DNA from: Fidelibacterota bacterium MT.SAG.2
GTDB taxonomy: Bacteria > Fidelibacterota > SORT01
DNA length: 57,873 nt
Assembly: GCA_004402915.1 (NCBI GenBank)
Contig: SORU01000007.1
Coordinates: 1 to 57,873 of the forward strand
Direction: 5' to 3'
How positions within the stretch are numbered: the first letter of the stretch is position 1; each line of letters starts with the position of its first letter. This document shows positions 32,381-42,318 of this stretch, piece after piece. The notes under the pieces were generated by a model. The model was not told where the DNA came from, ran no database searches, and saw only the letters and a list, made by a program, of their open reading frames with translations. Position numbers and translations under genes: made by a program.

Positions 32381-35300
32381 ATGATTGATCGTGGAAAAAT
32401 CTTAAAGATATCGACTTACTTATTAAGTGTAATAATTGTATTAGGATTGGGTTTTGACAGCCTGCTCGGTCAGGGATTCGGTAAGAATAAGGTTCAATAC
32501 TCTGATTTCAAATGGGAGTATATTCAATCAAAACATTTTGACGTGTATTTCACTCAAGGCGGCAGGAAAATAGCTGAATTTGCCGCCACATCAGCGGAAT
32601 CCGCATACGTGACTATAAGTTATACTCTACGCTGGGACCTTCAGAAGCGTATATCATTGATCATATACAACTCACATAATGATTTTCAATCAACAAATGT
32701 CTCATTGAGTTACCTGTATGAAGGGATCGGGGGATTTACGGAGCTTTTTAAGAACAGGGTAGTGCTGCCGTGGGAAGGCTCATATAAGGAATTCAAAAGC
32801 ACTCTTCACCATGAATTGGTTCATGCGATGGTAAATGATCTCGTTTACGGCGGCTCGATACAATCTGTGGTGTCGGGAAGAGTTTCTTTGAATATCCCCT
32901 TATGGTTTGGCGAGGGGTTCGCTGAATATTCATCCGACATGTGGGATACGAGAGCTGATATGTTTATGAGGGACCTTGCGATAAACGGAGATATTCCTCC
33001 AATTACGCACCTGAACGGCTATTATGCGTACAAGGGCGGTCAGTCGGTAATGAGATATATCGGTGAAAAGTACGGCGAAGAGAAGATAGGAGAAATTCTC
33101 TCTCGCATGAAGGGAACACGAAGCGTCGAGGGAGGTTTCAAAGCGGCGATAGGGCTGGATCTTGAGGAGCTCTCTAAAAAATGGCAAAAGCATATCAAAC
33201 GGCAATATTGGCCCGATATAGCTGACAGAGAGGAGCCTGAGGAATTTGCTCTTCGGATGACCGATCATATAAAAATGCGAAATTTCCAAAACGTATCCCC
33301 CGCAATTTCACCCGGTGGAGGAAAGATAGCGTTTCTCTCTGATAAGTCCGGCTATGCTGATGTTTACTTGATGTCAGCGGTAGACGGTAGAATTATTGAT
33401 AAATTGGTAAGCGGTCAAAAAACCCCTGAATTAGAAGAATTGAAGTGGCTCAATCCGGGAATTAGCTGGTCGCCGGATGGGAAAAAGATAGTAATCGCAA
33501 CAAAAAGCGGTGACAGGGACGGATTGATAATTCTTGATGTAAAGACAAAAGAGATCGTGAGTCATAAATTTGATTTAGACGGAATTTTTACGGCTTCATG
33601 GTCCCCGACAGGCGATGAAATTGCGTTTGTGGGAAATAAGGACGGATACCGGGATATTTACATCTTTGATCTGAAGACTAAAAAGATAAATAGGATCACC
33701 AATGATCCGTTTGATGACACCGAACCTTCATGGTCTCCCGACGGGAGTAAAATAGCCTTTGCATCGGATAGAGGAGATTATCTGATGAAATCTGATCTGC
33801 CCGACAATTTTAATCCGGTCGATTACGATTTCGGTCCAAAGGATATTTATGTAATGAATTCCGATGGTTCTGAGATCAAGAGAATTACGAATACTCCGTA
33901 CAATGAAAATTTCCCCTCTTGGGCGCATACGGAAAATAAACTTTCATTCACCTCCGATAGAGTAGGAATTTGGAATATATATATTCATGATTTTGATAAT
34001 GACACGGAATATCCGCTTACAAACACACTTACCGGAGTATTTCAACTTTCATGGTCTGCGGACGACACAAAGCTTGCTTTTTCAGCCCTTTCCAAGGGTG
34101 GTTATGATATATATGTGTTGAAAAATCCTCTGAAAATTAAAGAAGGGGACATAGTTCTCGAAAAGACTCAATGGGTGAAGCAGATAGAATCTGAAGGACT
34201 TACTCCTTCCGATGTGACTAAAGCTTATCACGCAAAAGCCAGGAGCGTCAGTTTGAAGAGGTTGGCGAAGCAGAATAACGATTATTCTAAATATGTATTC
34301 GCCACGGGATATAACAAAGATTCTACAAAGACAAATTCAAACGGCATGAATGTTGCCCAATTAGATTCAAATATTCTCATAGCAGCGGACGGATCATACG
34401 TAGCTCAGCCATACAAGACAAAGTTCTCGCTCGACCTCGTAGACGGAGTAGCGGGTTATAATACGTTTTTCGGTTTTCAGGGAACAACTATCATGTATTT
34501 TTCGGATGTTCTCGGAAACCACCAAATACAATTGGGCGCGGATTTTCTTATAGACCTTGAAAACAGCGATTATTTTCTAACTTACTTCTATTTACCCCGC
34601 AGGACCAATTATGGAATAACGGCTTTTCACACAGCAGATTTCTTCAGCGGAAGCAGGTTCGGCGGTACTATTAGGTACAGAACGTATGGGTTTGGATTAA
34701 CGATATCACGACCGTTCAGCAAATTTAAAAGGTTGGAATACAGCGCTACATGGTTCAACGTTATAAAAGAAGATATATTTTTTCAAAGTCAGAACGAAAA
34801 GGTAAGTACCATCTTACCTGAAATAAGACTTGTTCATGATACTGTTCTTTACGGGATGACCGGACCTATCGACGGTTCGAGATATTTCATACGTATGCAA
34901 GTAAGTCCTAAATACAGCGACAATAGTTTCAATTTCCAAAAAGTCGAGTTTGACTATCGAAGGTATTGGAGGGTCAACTGGTTTCATTCATTCGCGGCGC
35001 GGATTTCAGCCGGAGCGAGCTTCGGACCCGATGCGCCTGATTATTTCTTAGGCGGCACTCCGGGTTGGATAAATTGGTCTGTTGCGGATGAAGTAAACTT
35101 CAATGAACAGGTTAGTGACGTTCAAAACCTCTATTTTTCTGAATTCAAGATGCCGCTGAGGGGCGCTTCGTACTATCAGCTTATTGGAAAAAGATTTGTC
35201 CTGAGTAATTATGAATTCCGTTTTCCGATGATCAGCAGGCTTGATCTCGGGTGGCCGCTCCCCTTACGCTTCCCGCTTATAATGGGGGCTATATTCACAG

Positions 35301-35512
35301 ATATTGGATTGGCATGGGGTCCCGAAAAACTTGTGTTGACAAAAAGTGATATACAAGGTAACAAGCGGTTAGAAGATGGATTTCTCGGTTACGGCATCGG
35401 AGCCCGAATACCTTTAGGATTTTTCATGTTAAAAATAGATATGGCATGGGCTAACGATCTGTATTCTACGTCAAAACCAATATATTTTTTCTCGCTTGGG
35501 TCTGATTTTTAA
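32381..35512 (+). CDS. Large outer-membrane protein: gluzincin-like metalloprotease domain + TolB/PD40 beta-propeller + C-terminal Omp85/BamA-like beta-barrel
   Basis: HHELVHAMVND...PLWFGEGFAEY (HExxH plus downstream Glu); repeated 'SWSPDGSKIAFASDR' PD40 units; C-terminal aromatic-rich beta strands ending FFSLGSDF. Confidence 0.85.
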   Translation: MIDRGKILKISTYLLSVIIVLGLGFDSLLGQGFGKNKVQYSDFKWEYIQSKHFDVYFTQGGRKIAEFAATSAESAYVTISYTLRWDLQKRISLIIYNSHNDFQSTNVSLSYLYEGIGGFTELFKNRVVLPWEGSYKEFKSTLHHELVHAMVNDLVYGGSIQSVVSGRVSLNIPLWFGEGFAEYSSDMWDTRADMFMRDLAINGDIPPITHLNGYYAYKGGQSVMRYIGEKYGEEKIGEILSRMKGTRSVEGGFKAAIGLDLEELSKKWQKHIKRQYWPDIADREEPEEFALRMTDHIKMRNFQNVSPAISPGGGKIAFLSDKSGYADVYLMSAVDGRIIDKLVSGQKTPELEELKWLNPGISWSPDGKKIVIATKSGDRDGLIILDVKTKEIVSHKFDLDGIFTASWSPTGDEIAFVGNKDGYRDIYIFDLKTKKINRITNDPFDDTEPSWSPDGSKIAFASDRGDYLMKSDLPDNFNPVDYDFGPKDIYVMNSDGSEIKRITNTPYNENFPSWAHTENKLSFTSDRVGIWNIYIHDFDNDTEYPLTNTLTGVFQLSWSADDTKLAFSALSKGGYDIYVLKNPLKIKEGDIVLEKTQWVKQIESEGLTPSDVTKAYHAKARSVSLKRLAKQNNDYSKYVFATGYNKDSTKTNSNGMNVAQLDSNILIAADGSYVAQPYKTKFSLDLVDGVAGYNTFFGFQGTTIMYFSDVLGNHQIQLGADFLIDLENSDYFLTYFYLPRRTNYGITAFHTADFFSGSRFGGTIRYRTYGFGLTISRPFSKFKRLEYSATWFNVIKEDIFFQSQNEKVSTILPEIRLVHDTVLYGMTGPIDGSRYFIRMQVSPKYSDNSFNFQKVEFDYRRYWRVNWFHSFAARISAGASFGPDAPDYFLGGTPGWINWSVADEVNFNEQVSDVQNLYFSEFKMPLRGASYYQLIGKRFVLSNYEFRFPMISRLDLGWPLPLRFPLIMGAIFTDIGLAWGPEKLVLTKSDIQGNKRLEDGFLGYGIGARIPLGFFMLKIDMAWANDLYSTSKPIYFFSLGSDF

Positions 35513-35695
35513 CGATAATTTTATAAGATCGATCAGCTGAACTATCAGTAGCCGAATTTCGATTTTCAGAAAATAGTCTCAATTCATCTATCGATTAATT
35601 TCCCTTTATCGTTCACTATTTCATATATTATTCACATTGTGAAATTGAATCACACACTTGTTATTTAAATTGGATATCTATCTGCACATAACGAT

Positions 35696-37060
35696 ATGAA
35701 CGTAAAGACAAAAACAGTATATGTTTGCGCGAATTGCGGAGACACCTCGCCAAAATGGAGCGGCAAATGTAACAATTGCGGCGAATGGAACACGCTTTCA
35801 GAAGAGGTATTTTCAAGATCAAAAAAGGGCAGCCGGATGCGGTCATCGGCTGATACACGTCCTGTACTCTTAACGGAATTTGACTCTGAAACCACTCAAA
35901 AAATCTCTACAAATATAGGAGAGCTCGATAGGGTTTTGGGCGGCGGAGTGGTACCCGGTAGCGTAGTTCTTGTGGCTGGTGACCCCGGAATAGGAAAATC
36001 TACTCTGATGCTGCAAATGGCTGCGAAGGTATCGAACGGAATTCAGGGAGAAATTATCTATTCCGCAGGGGAAGAATCGGGACAGCAAATAAAAATGAGG
36101 GCGGATAGGATAGGCTTGAATAGTTCTGATATACTGCTTCTGCCTGAAAACAATATAGACATAGTTCTCCAATATCTTTATACAAAAACAAATGGATTAT
36201 TGATTGTCGATTCGATCCAGACGGCTTATACAGATAACCTTGAGAGTTTTGCCGGAAGCGTCTCTCAAGTTCGCGAAACGGCGGGAATGCTTCTTAAAAT
36301 GGCAAAGACCACTGGTAACAGCGTGTTTATTGTCGGTCATATCACTAAAGAGGGTTCTATAGCCGGTCCCAAAATGCTCGAACATACAGTTGATACGGTA
36401 CTCTATATGGAAGGCGAGAAGTTGAACTCTTACCGTATTCTACGATGCATAAAAAACCGGTACGGGGCAACCAACGAAATCGGCGTATTTGAAATGAGAG
36501 ACAAGGGACTCGTAGAAGTAAAGAATCCATCGGTCTTTTTTCTTACAGGCAGGGAGGAGATGGTTCCCGGGTCAGTTGTTGTTGCAAGCATGGAAGGGAC
36601 GCGTCCGATACTTATAGAAATACAGGCTTTGGTAAGCCGCTCTTCATACGGGACTCCGCAGCGAAATACGACAGGCGTTGATAACAGGAGATTATCTATG
36701 ATGATAGCCGTATTGGAGAAAAGAGCCGGACTTATGCTTGGTATGAGTGACGTATTTGTCAATCTGACCGGTGGGCTTAAAATTTCAGAAACTTCCATCG
36801 ATTTAGGTATAGTGATGGCAATGGCATCGAGCTTCAAAGACAAGCCTATAGATGATGGAATAGTTATTATCGGTGAAGTGGGGCTTGGAGGAGAAGTAAG
36901 GCCTGTTTCATTTTTGAGCAGAAGATTGAAAGAATCATATGATCTTGGATTTAAGCATGCCGTTATACCTAAGACAAAAAAGGATGCATTCAAACCTCCC
37001 AAAGGAATGAGACTCACGGAGGTCGCCTCTGTTTCGGAGGCTCTTACCAAAGTGCTTTGA
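35696..37060 (+). CDS. radA: DNA repair protein RadA
   Basis: Zinc finger CANCGDTSPKWSGKCNNCGEWNT, Walker A GDPGIGKSTL, KNRYGATNEIGVFEM motif. Confidence 0.97.
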   Translation: MNVKTKTVYVCANCGDTSPKWSGKCNNCGEWNTLSEEVFSRSKKGSRMRSSADTRPVLLTEFDSETTQKISTNIGELDRVLGGGVVPGSVVLVAGDPGIGKSTLMLQMAAKVSNGIQGEIIYSAGEESGQQIKMRADRIGLNSSDILLLPENNIDIVLQYLYTKTNGLLIVDSIQTAYTDNLESFAGSVSQVRETAGMLLKMAKTTGNSVFIVGHITKEGSIAGPKMLEHTVDTVLYMEGEKLNSYRILRCIKNRYGATNEIGVFEMRDKGLVEVKNPSVFFLTGREEMVPGSVVVASMEGTRPILIEIQALVSRSSYGTPQRNTTGVDNRRLSMMIAVLEKRAGLMLGMSDVFVNLTGGLKISETSIDLGIVMAMASSFKDKPIDDGIVIIGEVGLGGEVRPVSFLSRRLKESYDLGFKHAVIPKTKKDAFKPPKGMRLTEVASVSEALTKVL

Positions 37061-38190
37061 TCGATAAATTTTTCGTGTTAGAAGCCGATCATTCAGGGGG
37101 CGCCCGGGCAGGAGTCCTGCATACAGGACACGGCGTAATAAATACACCTGTATTCATGCCTGTAGGCACTTATGGAGCGGTTAAATCTCTTTCTCCCATT
37201 GAGTTAAAAGAAACCGGATCCCAAATAATATTAGGAAACGCGTATCACCTGTACATTCGACCCGGCTTAGAAACGATAAAAGAGATGGGCGGCTTACACA
37301 ATTTTATCGGTTGGGATCGTCCTATACTCACAGACAGCGGTGGGTTTCAAGTGTTTTCCCTTGCCAAAATCCGGGAGATTGATGATGATGGCGTTACATT
37401 CCGCGATCATGTGGATGGCACAAAGCACCGGTTCACTCCTTCAATAGTAATGAATGTCGAACGGACGATAGGAGCAGATATTATAATGGCGTTTGACGAA
37501 TGCGCTCCATATCCGAGCAGTTTGGATTACGTATACAAGGCAGAGAGAAGAACTGCCAAGTGGGCTGCCCTTTCTAAGGAGTCATTCGAATCCTCGAAAC
37601 CGTTCTACGGAGATGAACAGTTTTTATTCGGCATAGTTCAGGGTGGGACTTATAAAGAATTACGGGAAAAAAGCGCAAAAGAAATTGTATCACTCGGCTT
37701 CGATGGATATGCCGTTGGCGGACTTGCGGTTGGCGAACCGGAAGATATCATGTATGAAATATGCGAGTTCAATACATCTTTGCTGCCGAATGACAAACCC
37801 CGCTATATAATGGGTGTGGGCAGGCCGAAAGACCTCATAGAATGCGTTGCGCGCGGGATAGATATGTTCGACTGCGTAATTCCTACCCGTAACGGCAGGA
37901 AGGGTACGGTCTACACCAAGTCAGGCAAGCTAAACCTGAATAATTCAAAATATAAGACGGATAAAGACCCCATAGAAGAAGGGTGTGCCTGCAGCAGCTG
38001 CAAATCTTATTCTAAAGGGTATCTCAGGCATCTGTTCAAGATGAAGGAGACACTCGCAGGAAGAGCAGCCACACTGCATAATTTGCATTATTTTAACACT
38101 CTGATGAGCGATATGAGAAAAGCGATCGTCGGAGGAAATTTTGATGATTTTCGCGCCGAATTCTATTCTGAGATAGGTGAAAAGGAATAA
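37057..38190 (+). CDS. tgt: tRNA-guanine transglycosylase
   Basis: MPVGTYGAVKSLSP, LTDSGGFQVFSLAKIREI, FDCVIPTRNGRKGT; C-terminal zinc site CACSSCKSYSKGYLRHL. Confidence 0.97.
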   Translation: MIDKFFVLEADHSGGARAGVLHTGHGVINTPVFMPVGTYGAVKSLSPIELKETGSQIILGNAYHLYIRPGLETIKEMGGLHNFIGWDRPILTDSGGFQVFSLAKIREIDDDGVTFRDHVDGTKHRFTPSIVMNVERTIGADIIMAFDECAPYPSSLDYVYKAERRTAKWAALSKESFESSKPFYGDEQFLFGIVQGGTYKELREKSAKEIVSLGFDGYAVGGLAVGEPEDIMYEICEFNTSLLPNDKPRYIMGVGRPKDLIECVARGIDMFDCVIPTRNGRKGTVYTKSGKLNLNNSKYKTDKDPIEEGCACSSCKSYSKGYLRHLFKMKETLAGRAATLHNLHYFNTLMSDMRKAIVGGNFDDFRAEFYSEIGEKE

Positions 38191-39077
38191 TGCGATCATT
38201 AACCGAAGAGTTGAAAAAACGACTCGATAAAATAAAGCTTTTGGCGCTTGATCTTGATGGAACGACTCTGACTGAAGATAAAAAGATAATCCCGGAAGTA
38301 AGCGAGGCGATCGCGAAGGCGAAACACGCAGGTTATCACATATCATTTTTAACGGGAAGAATGTTTGCGGCGGCAGCGCCATTTGCCAATGCGCTCGAAC
38401 TTGACATCCCGATCGTAAGTCTGAACGGAACAGTTATCGCAGAATCCCGCACTGGAAAAATACTTTATGAAAAAACTCTGAGTCACCACTGCGTCAGGGA
38501 TATTCTAACTGTATTCGACGGAGCGCCGGTGCATAAATTTATTTACGAAGGTGATAATATACGCCATAAGGCAAATGATCCCGAGATTTTAAAATATCTC
38601 GAATTGTGGGCAGTAAATATTAATGAGGTGAAGGAATTTGATCTCGAAAGCTATAGAAAGATATATCAAATATTGCTTGTCGGAGAGACGAATATATTGG
38701 ATAAAATTGCCGGGAATTTAAACGGTGAGACAAAGTGCGATATTACGACATTCGGTTTTCCATCTCCGCGTTACCCGCTTAATTTTCTCGAAATAAAGAG
38801 CACGGGCGATTCTAAAGGGAAAGGCTTGAAGTTTCTCCGGGAGTACTATGAACTTTCTCAGGACCAGGTTCTTGCAGTTGGTGATTATCTGAACGATTAT
38901 GAACTGTTCAATGAGGCAGGTCTCTCCATTGCCGTGGCAAATGCGACAGACGGTCTGAAAGAAAGAGCTGATCTGATCACTGACCGCACAAATGAAGAAG
39001 GGGCTGTGGCGGAGGTAATTGATATGCTGCTTGATAACGGAAATCAAAAATCAGTTATGAATAAGTCGGGAATTTGA
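38190..39077 (+). CDS. Cof-type HAD-IIB family hydrolase
   Basis: LLALDLDGTTL, FLTGRM, AVGDYLNDYELFNEAGLSIAVANA. Confidence 0.94.
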   Translation: MRSLTEELKKRLDKIKLLALDLDGTTLTEDKKIIPEVSEAIAKAKHAGYHISFLTGRMFAAAAPFANALELDIPIVSLNGTVIAESRTGKILYEKTLSHHCVRDILTVFDGAPVHKFIYEGDNIRHKANDPEILKYLELWAVNINEVKEFDLESYRKIYQILLVGETNILDKIAGNLNGETKCDITTFGFPSPRYPLNFLEIKSTGDSKGKGLKFLREYYELSQDQVLAVGDYLNDYELFNEAGLSIAVANATDGLKERADLITDRTNEEGAVAEVIDMLLDNGNQKSVMNKSGI

Positions 39078-39108
39078 TTCCGGTAATGGATAAAGGAGAA
39101 ATTTAACC

Positions 39109-39657
39109 ATGTCATGGATAAATATGATTTCGTATGAAGAATCCGAGGGTGAATTAAGAGAAGTGTTTGAACCATTGCAATACGAACCTGGTAAAATAGA
39201 TCATATCATTCAAATTCACAGCTTGATTCCCTCGACCATGGCTTCTCATCTTGAATTTTATAGAGATATCATGTTCGGCCGCACCGATCTCTCTCGGAAG
39301 GAAAGGGAACTGATCGCGACTGTAGTTTCTATCTATAACGAATGCCATTACTGAATTGTTCATCACGGAGAGGCTCTCCGCAGGTTAAGCAAAATGGATA
39401 ATATCGTTGAGGAACTACAGAAAACAGAACTGCCCGATTTTCTTACAGAACGGGAGAAAGCGATTGTGCAATACTCGTTAAAAATCACCAAAACTCCTTC
39501 CAAAATGACAAAAGTCGATGTTGACACACTCAAAAAAGTAGGAATAACGGATGAAGCAATACTGAATATAGTAATGGTAAACGGCTATTTTGCATTCGTA
39601 AACCGAATGGCAGATGGGCTTGGAGTTGAATTAGAAGAATATTGGTCAAAAAAATAA
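39109..39657 (+). CDS. Predicted selenoprotein: AhpD-like / carboxymuconolactone decarboxylase-family peroxidase-related protein with in-frame TGA (Sec) at 39352-39354
   Basis: Track ORFs 39109..39354 and 39394..39657 are in one frame. Readthrough gives ...RKERELIATVVSIYNECHY-U-IVHHGEALRRLSKMDNIV...NGYFAFVNRMADGLGVELEEYWSKK (182 aa). TGA replaces the second Cys of the CxxC motif; SECIS-like hairpin follows; good RBS AAAGGAG upstream. Confidence 0.87.
39352..39380 (+). promoter_or_regulatory. Candidate bacterial SECIS element (UGA plus downstream hairpin CGGAGA-GGC-TCTCCG)
   Basis: TGA 39352-39354; perfect 6-bp stem 39366-39371/39375-39380; loop GGC 39372-39374 starts 17 nt after the TGA. Confidence 0.8.
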
Positions 39658-39778
39658 TATAACAAGTGTTTAGAAAAAAACTTTCAAACAAACTTTGCAG
39701 GGAATAAATTACCGTTTGGAGGGATACCCAAAACAAAAATCTATTCAGCGCCGACAATTAAGGTGGATTATTTATAAA

Positions 39779-41500
39779 ATGCCGAAAAAACTAACTCTTA
39801 TCAGTTTAATCGTACATTTTTGTTTTATGCTTATCGTAAACAGCTGCGCATCCAGAGGACCGGTATCAGGCGGTCCTGTGGACGATATTCCTCCTCGAAT
39901 AATTGATGTAGATCCTGAACCTCGTTCTTTAAACGTCAGCAGAGATCTGACGGTACTGCTGAAATTCAACGAAAATATGAATCGGGGAAGTGTTGTTAAC
40001 TCGGTATTTATCTCTCCTACACCAAAGGAAGATCCGATATTTGTTTGGAAGGGATACAAAAAACTCGAGATACGATTTACCGAAGAGCTTGAGGAGGAAA
40101 TGACATACGTAGTGACTATCGGCAGTAATGCCATGGATGCGCATAAGATAAGTCTCGATGAAACTTACACGCTCGCATTTTCAACCGGGAATAAAATTGA
40201 TAATGGGAGTATATCGGGAAAGATGTACGGTAAATATGAGATCGAGAAAACTCTCATTTTCGCCTATTTGTTGGATGAGAGTTCGAGCGTTGACCCTGAT
40301 ACACTCAAACCCGATTACATCACTCAATTGTCAAATGAGGGTATATTCCGGTTCAAATTCTTATCTGACGGAAAATATCGGCTGTTTGCCATAGAGGATA
40401 AAAACGGCGATCGGCAATATAACAGCGCAAAAGATGGAATTGCCATTTCGCCGTGGCCTGATATTATAATCTCCGAAGAGGATTCATCCTCATTCACGTC
40501 ATTTTACAAATTCAGCAGCGTTGACACTCTTAAACCCAGAGTTTTAACTATTATTCCTTTAGATAATTCACAATTACAATTCCGAGCTCTTGAACCCTTA
40601 GTCTTCCCGACATCAACAGATTCAATTTGGATAAGCGATTCTACCTACGAAAATAAAATTTATCCGATTTCAATTTATCCCGATGTGGAGAATAAGAATA
40701 TAGTACACCTACAATTTGCAGAGCAAAGTTCGGAGTTGGAATTCAAGTTATATTTGGGAGCTTTCAAAGACAGCTCGGGAAACAGTGTGGATAGCTCATC
40801 CGTGCTAAAATCGTTCACCTTTTCTGCGAATAGAGATAGCGTACTTCCTAAGCTGCTCGGCGTAGATAAAGGATCGGGATCTATAAACTTCTATCTTGAT
40901 GAAAAGTTAAAGATCAAGTTCAGTGAAGCCATTACAGAAGAGAGTAAAGAATCTTCCCTTACTATTCTTAATGCGGATAGCGAAAATGTGTCTTATACGC
41001 TTTATTCAATATATCCCAACGTTTGGGAAGCCTATCCCGAAAATGGCTGGGCATCGAATACGATTTATTCCTTAAATATTGATCTTGAAAAAGTAAAGGA
41101 TCTTTCGGGAAATCCGGCTGCTGATTCAATATGGACGATGGAGTTCAGAACCGTAAACACCGATACTTTCGGGGTGATTAGCGGCACAATAATTACCGAT
41201 ACAGGCTTTGACATACCGTTATATATATCAGCCAATAAGGTGAGGGGAAGAGGGAGAAAAATCGTCACAAAAGTCGGTGCGGAGGGAAAATTCAGAATGG
41301 AGAATGTGCTTCCGGGTAAATACTTCCTTGACATTTTTGCAGACAGTGATCAGAACGGTGTGTACAGTTTGGGAAGTTATGCCCCTTATCTGAATGCAGA
41401 ATTGTATTTTCAGAGTCCGGATACGGTCAGTGTCCGTTCACGCTGGGAAACATCCGGGCATACGATCGATTTCAGGAAGAAGAATCTGATTGGAAAATAA
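39779..41500 (+). CDS. Lipoprotein with SbsA Ig-like (Big_5) domains
   Basis: Start trimmed to ATG 39779 (MPKKLTLISLIVHFCFMLIVNSC lipobox); PVSGGPVDDIPPRIIDVDPEPRSLNVSRDLTVLLKFNENMNRGSVVNSVFISP. Confidence 0.85.
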   Translation: MPKKLTLISLIVHFCFMLIVNSCASRGPVSGGPVDDIPPRIIDVDPEPRSLNVSRDLTVLLKFNENMNRGSVVNSVFISPTPKEDPIFVWKGYKKLEIRFTEELEEEMTYVVTIGSNAMDAHKISLDETYTLAFSTGNKIDNGSISGKMYGKYEIEKTLIFAYLLDESSSVDPDTLKPDYITQLSNEGIFRFKFLSDGKYRLFAIEDKNGDRQYNSAKDGIAISPWPDIIISEEDSSSFTSFYKFSSVDTLKPRVLTIIPLDNSQLQFRALEPLVFPTSTDSIWISDSTYENKIYPISIYPDVENKNIVHLQFAEQSSELEFKLYLGAFKDSSGNSVDSSSVLKSFTFSANRDSVLPKLLGVDKGSGSINFYLDEKLKIKFSEAITEESKESSLTILNADSENVSYTLYSIYPNVWEAYPENGWASNTIYSLNIDLEKVKDLSGNPAADSIWTMEFRTVNTDTFGVISGTIITDTGFDIPLYISANKVRGRGRKIVTKVGAEGKFRMENVLPGKYFLDIFADSDQNGVYSLGSYAPYLNAELYFQSPDTVSVRSRWETSGHTIDFRKKNLIGK

Positions 41501-42266
41501 AGTCAAGTTCATAAAAATGCATGGAACAGAGAACGACTTCGTTCTATTTAACGGTATGTCCGAAACACTGCCCGAGTTCGATGAAAAAATAGTCAGAAAA
41601 TTTTGTGATAGGAGAGCAGGCGTGGGAGCGGATGGTATTTTAATCATCATGGAAAAACCGGGATATGATTTCCATATGAGATATCTGAACGCGGACGGCA
41701 GTGAAGGCGGAATGTGCGGAAATGGAGCGATGTGCGCGGTGAAATTTGCAAGTGATCTGCTGAATAAGTCCGAACTGAAATTCAGCGCTTCTGATGGCGG
41801 GCACAGGGGGTGGGTCAATGATGATTTAGTTCGCATAACTATCAGCGCAGACGCGGAAGGAAATAATTGCACCGTCGACGGAAGGGACGGATATTTTATT
41901 GATACAGGTTCGCCGCACTTTGTCACCGAATTAATTGAGGCTGAAGAAGATGATCTGAAAACCGTTGGAAGAAAGATCAGGTACGACCGCTTATTTGAAA
42001 ATGGCGCCAATGTTGATTTTCTGAAGATAATGGATAATAAATATTTTGTCAGAACGTATGAGAGGGGAGTGGAAAACGAAACCAATTCATGCGGAACGGG
42101 CGCCGTTGCTGTTGCCCTAATGCTGAACCAGACTAAGTCTGTTGACTTTCCGATTGAACTTATTTTCCCGGGTGGTGTGTTATTGGTTGATAAAAGCGAT
42201 GTCGAGGGTGAGGTAATATTGGAAGGAGCCGTAAAAAATGTCTTTCAAGGCAGTGTTTTATTGTGA
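41490..42266 (+). CDS. dapF: Diaminopimelate epimerase
   Basis: KMHGTENDFVLFNG, NADGSEGGMCGNGAMCAV, TNSCGTGAVAVAL; TTG start overlapping the previous gene. Confidence 0.95.
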   Translation: MENKVKFIKMHGTENDFVLFNGMSETLPEFDEKIVRKFCDRRAGVGADGILIIMEKPGYDFHMRYLNADGSEGGMCGNGAMCAVKFASDLLNKSELKFSASDGGHRGWVNDDLVRITISADAEGNNCTVDGRDGYFIDTGSPHFVTELIEAEEDDLKTVGRKIRYDRLFENGANVDFLKIMDNKYFVRTYERGVENETNSCGTGAVAVALMLNQTKSVDFPIELIFPGGVLLVDKSDVEGEVILEGAVKNVFQGSVLL

Positions 42267-42318
42267 TAAATTAAGCAAGAAATGATAATATCAGTTTTAG
42301 ATATCGCTGAGGAATGAT

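Noticed and set aside
36430-37050. 206-aa minus-strand ORF inside radA
   Set aside because: Antisense shadow ORF.
39109-39354. Interpretation of the split AhpD-like gene as a simple pseudogene or as two genes
   Set aside because: Frame is intact across the TGA, the TGA replaces a catalytic Cys, and a SECIS-like hairpin follows; recoding explains the data better.
41438-42085. 215-aa minus-strand ORF over dapF
   Set aside because: Antisense shadow of a confident CDS; no RBS or family motif seen.
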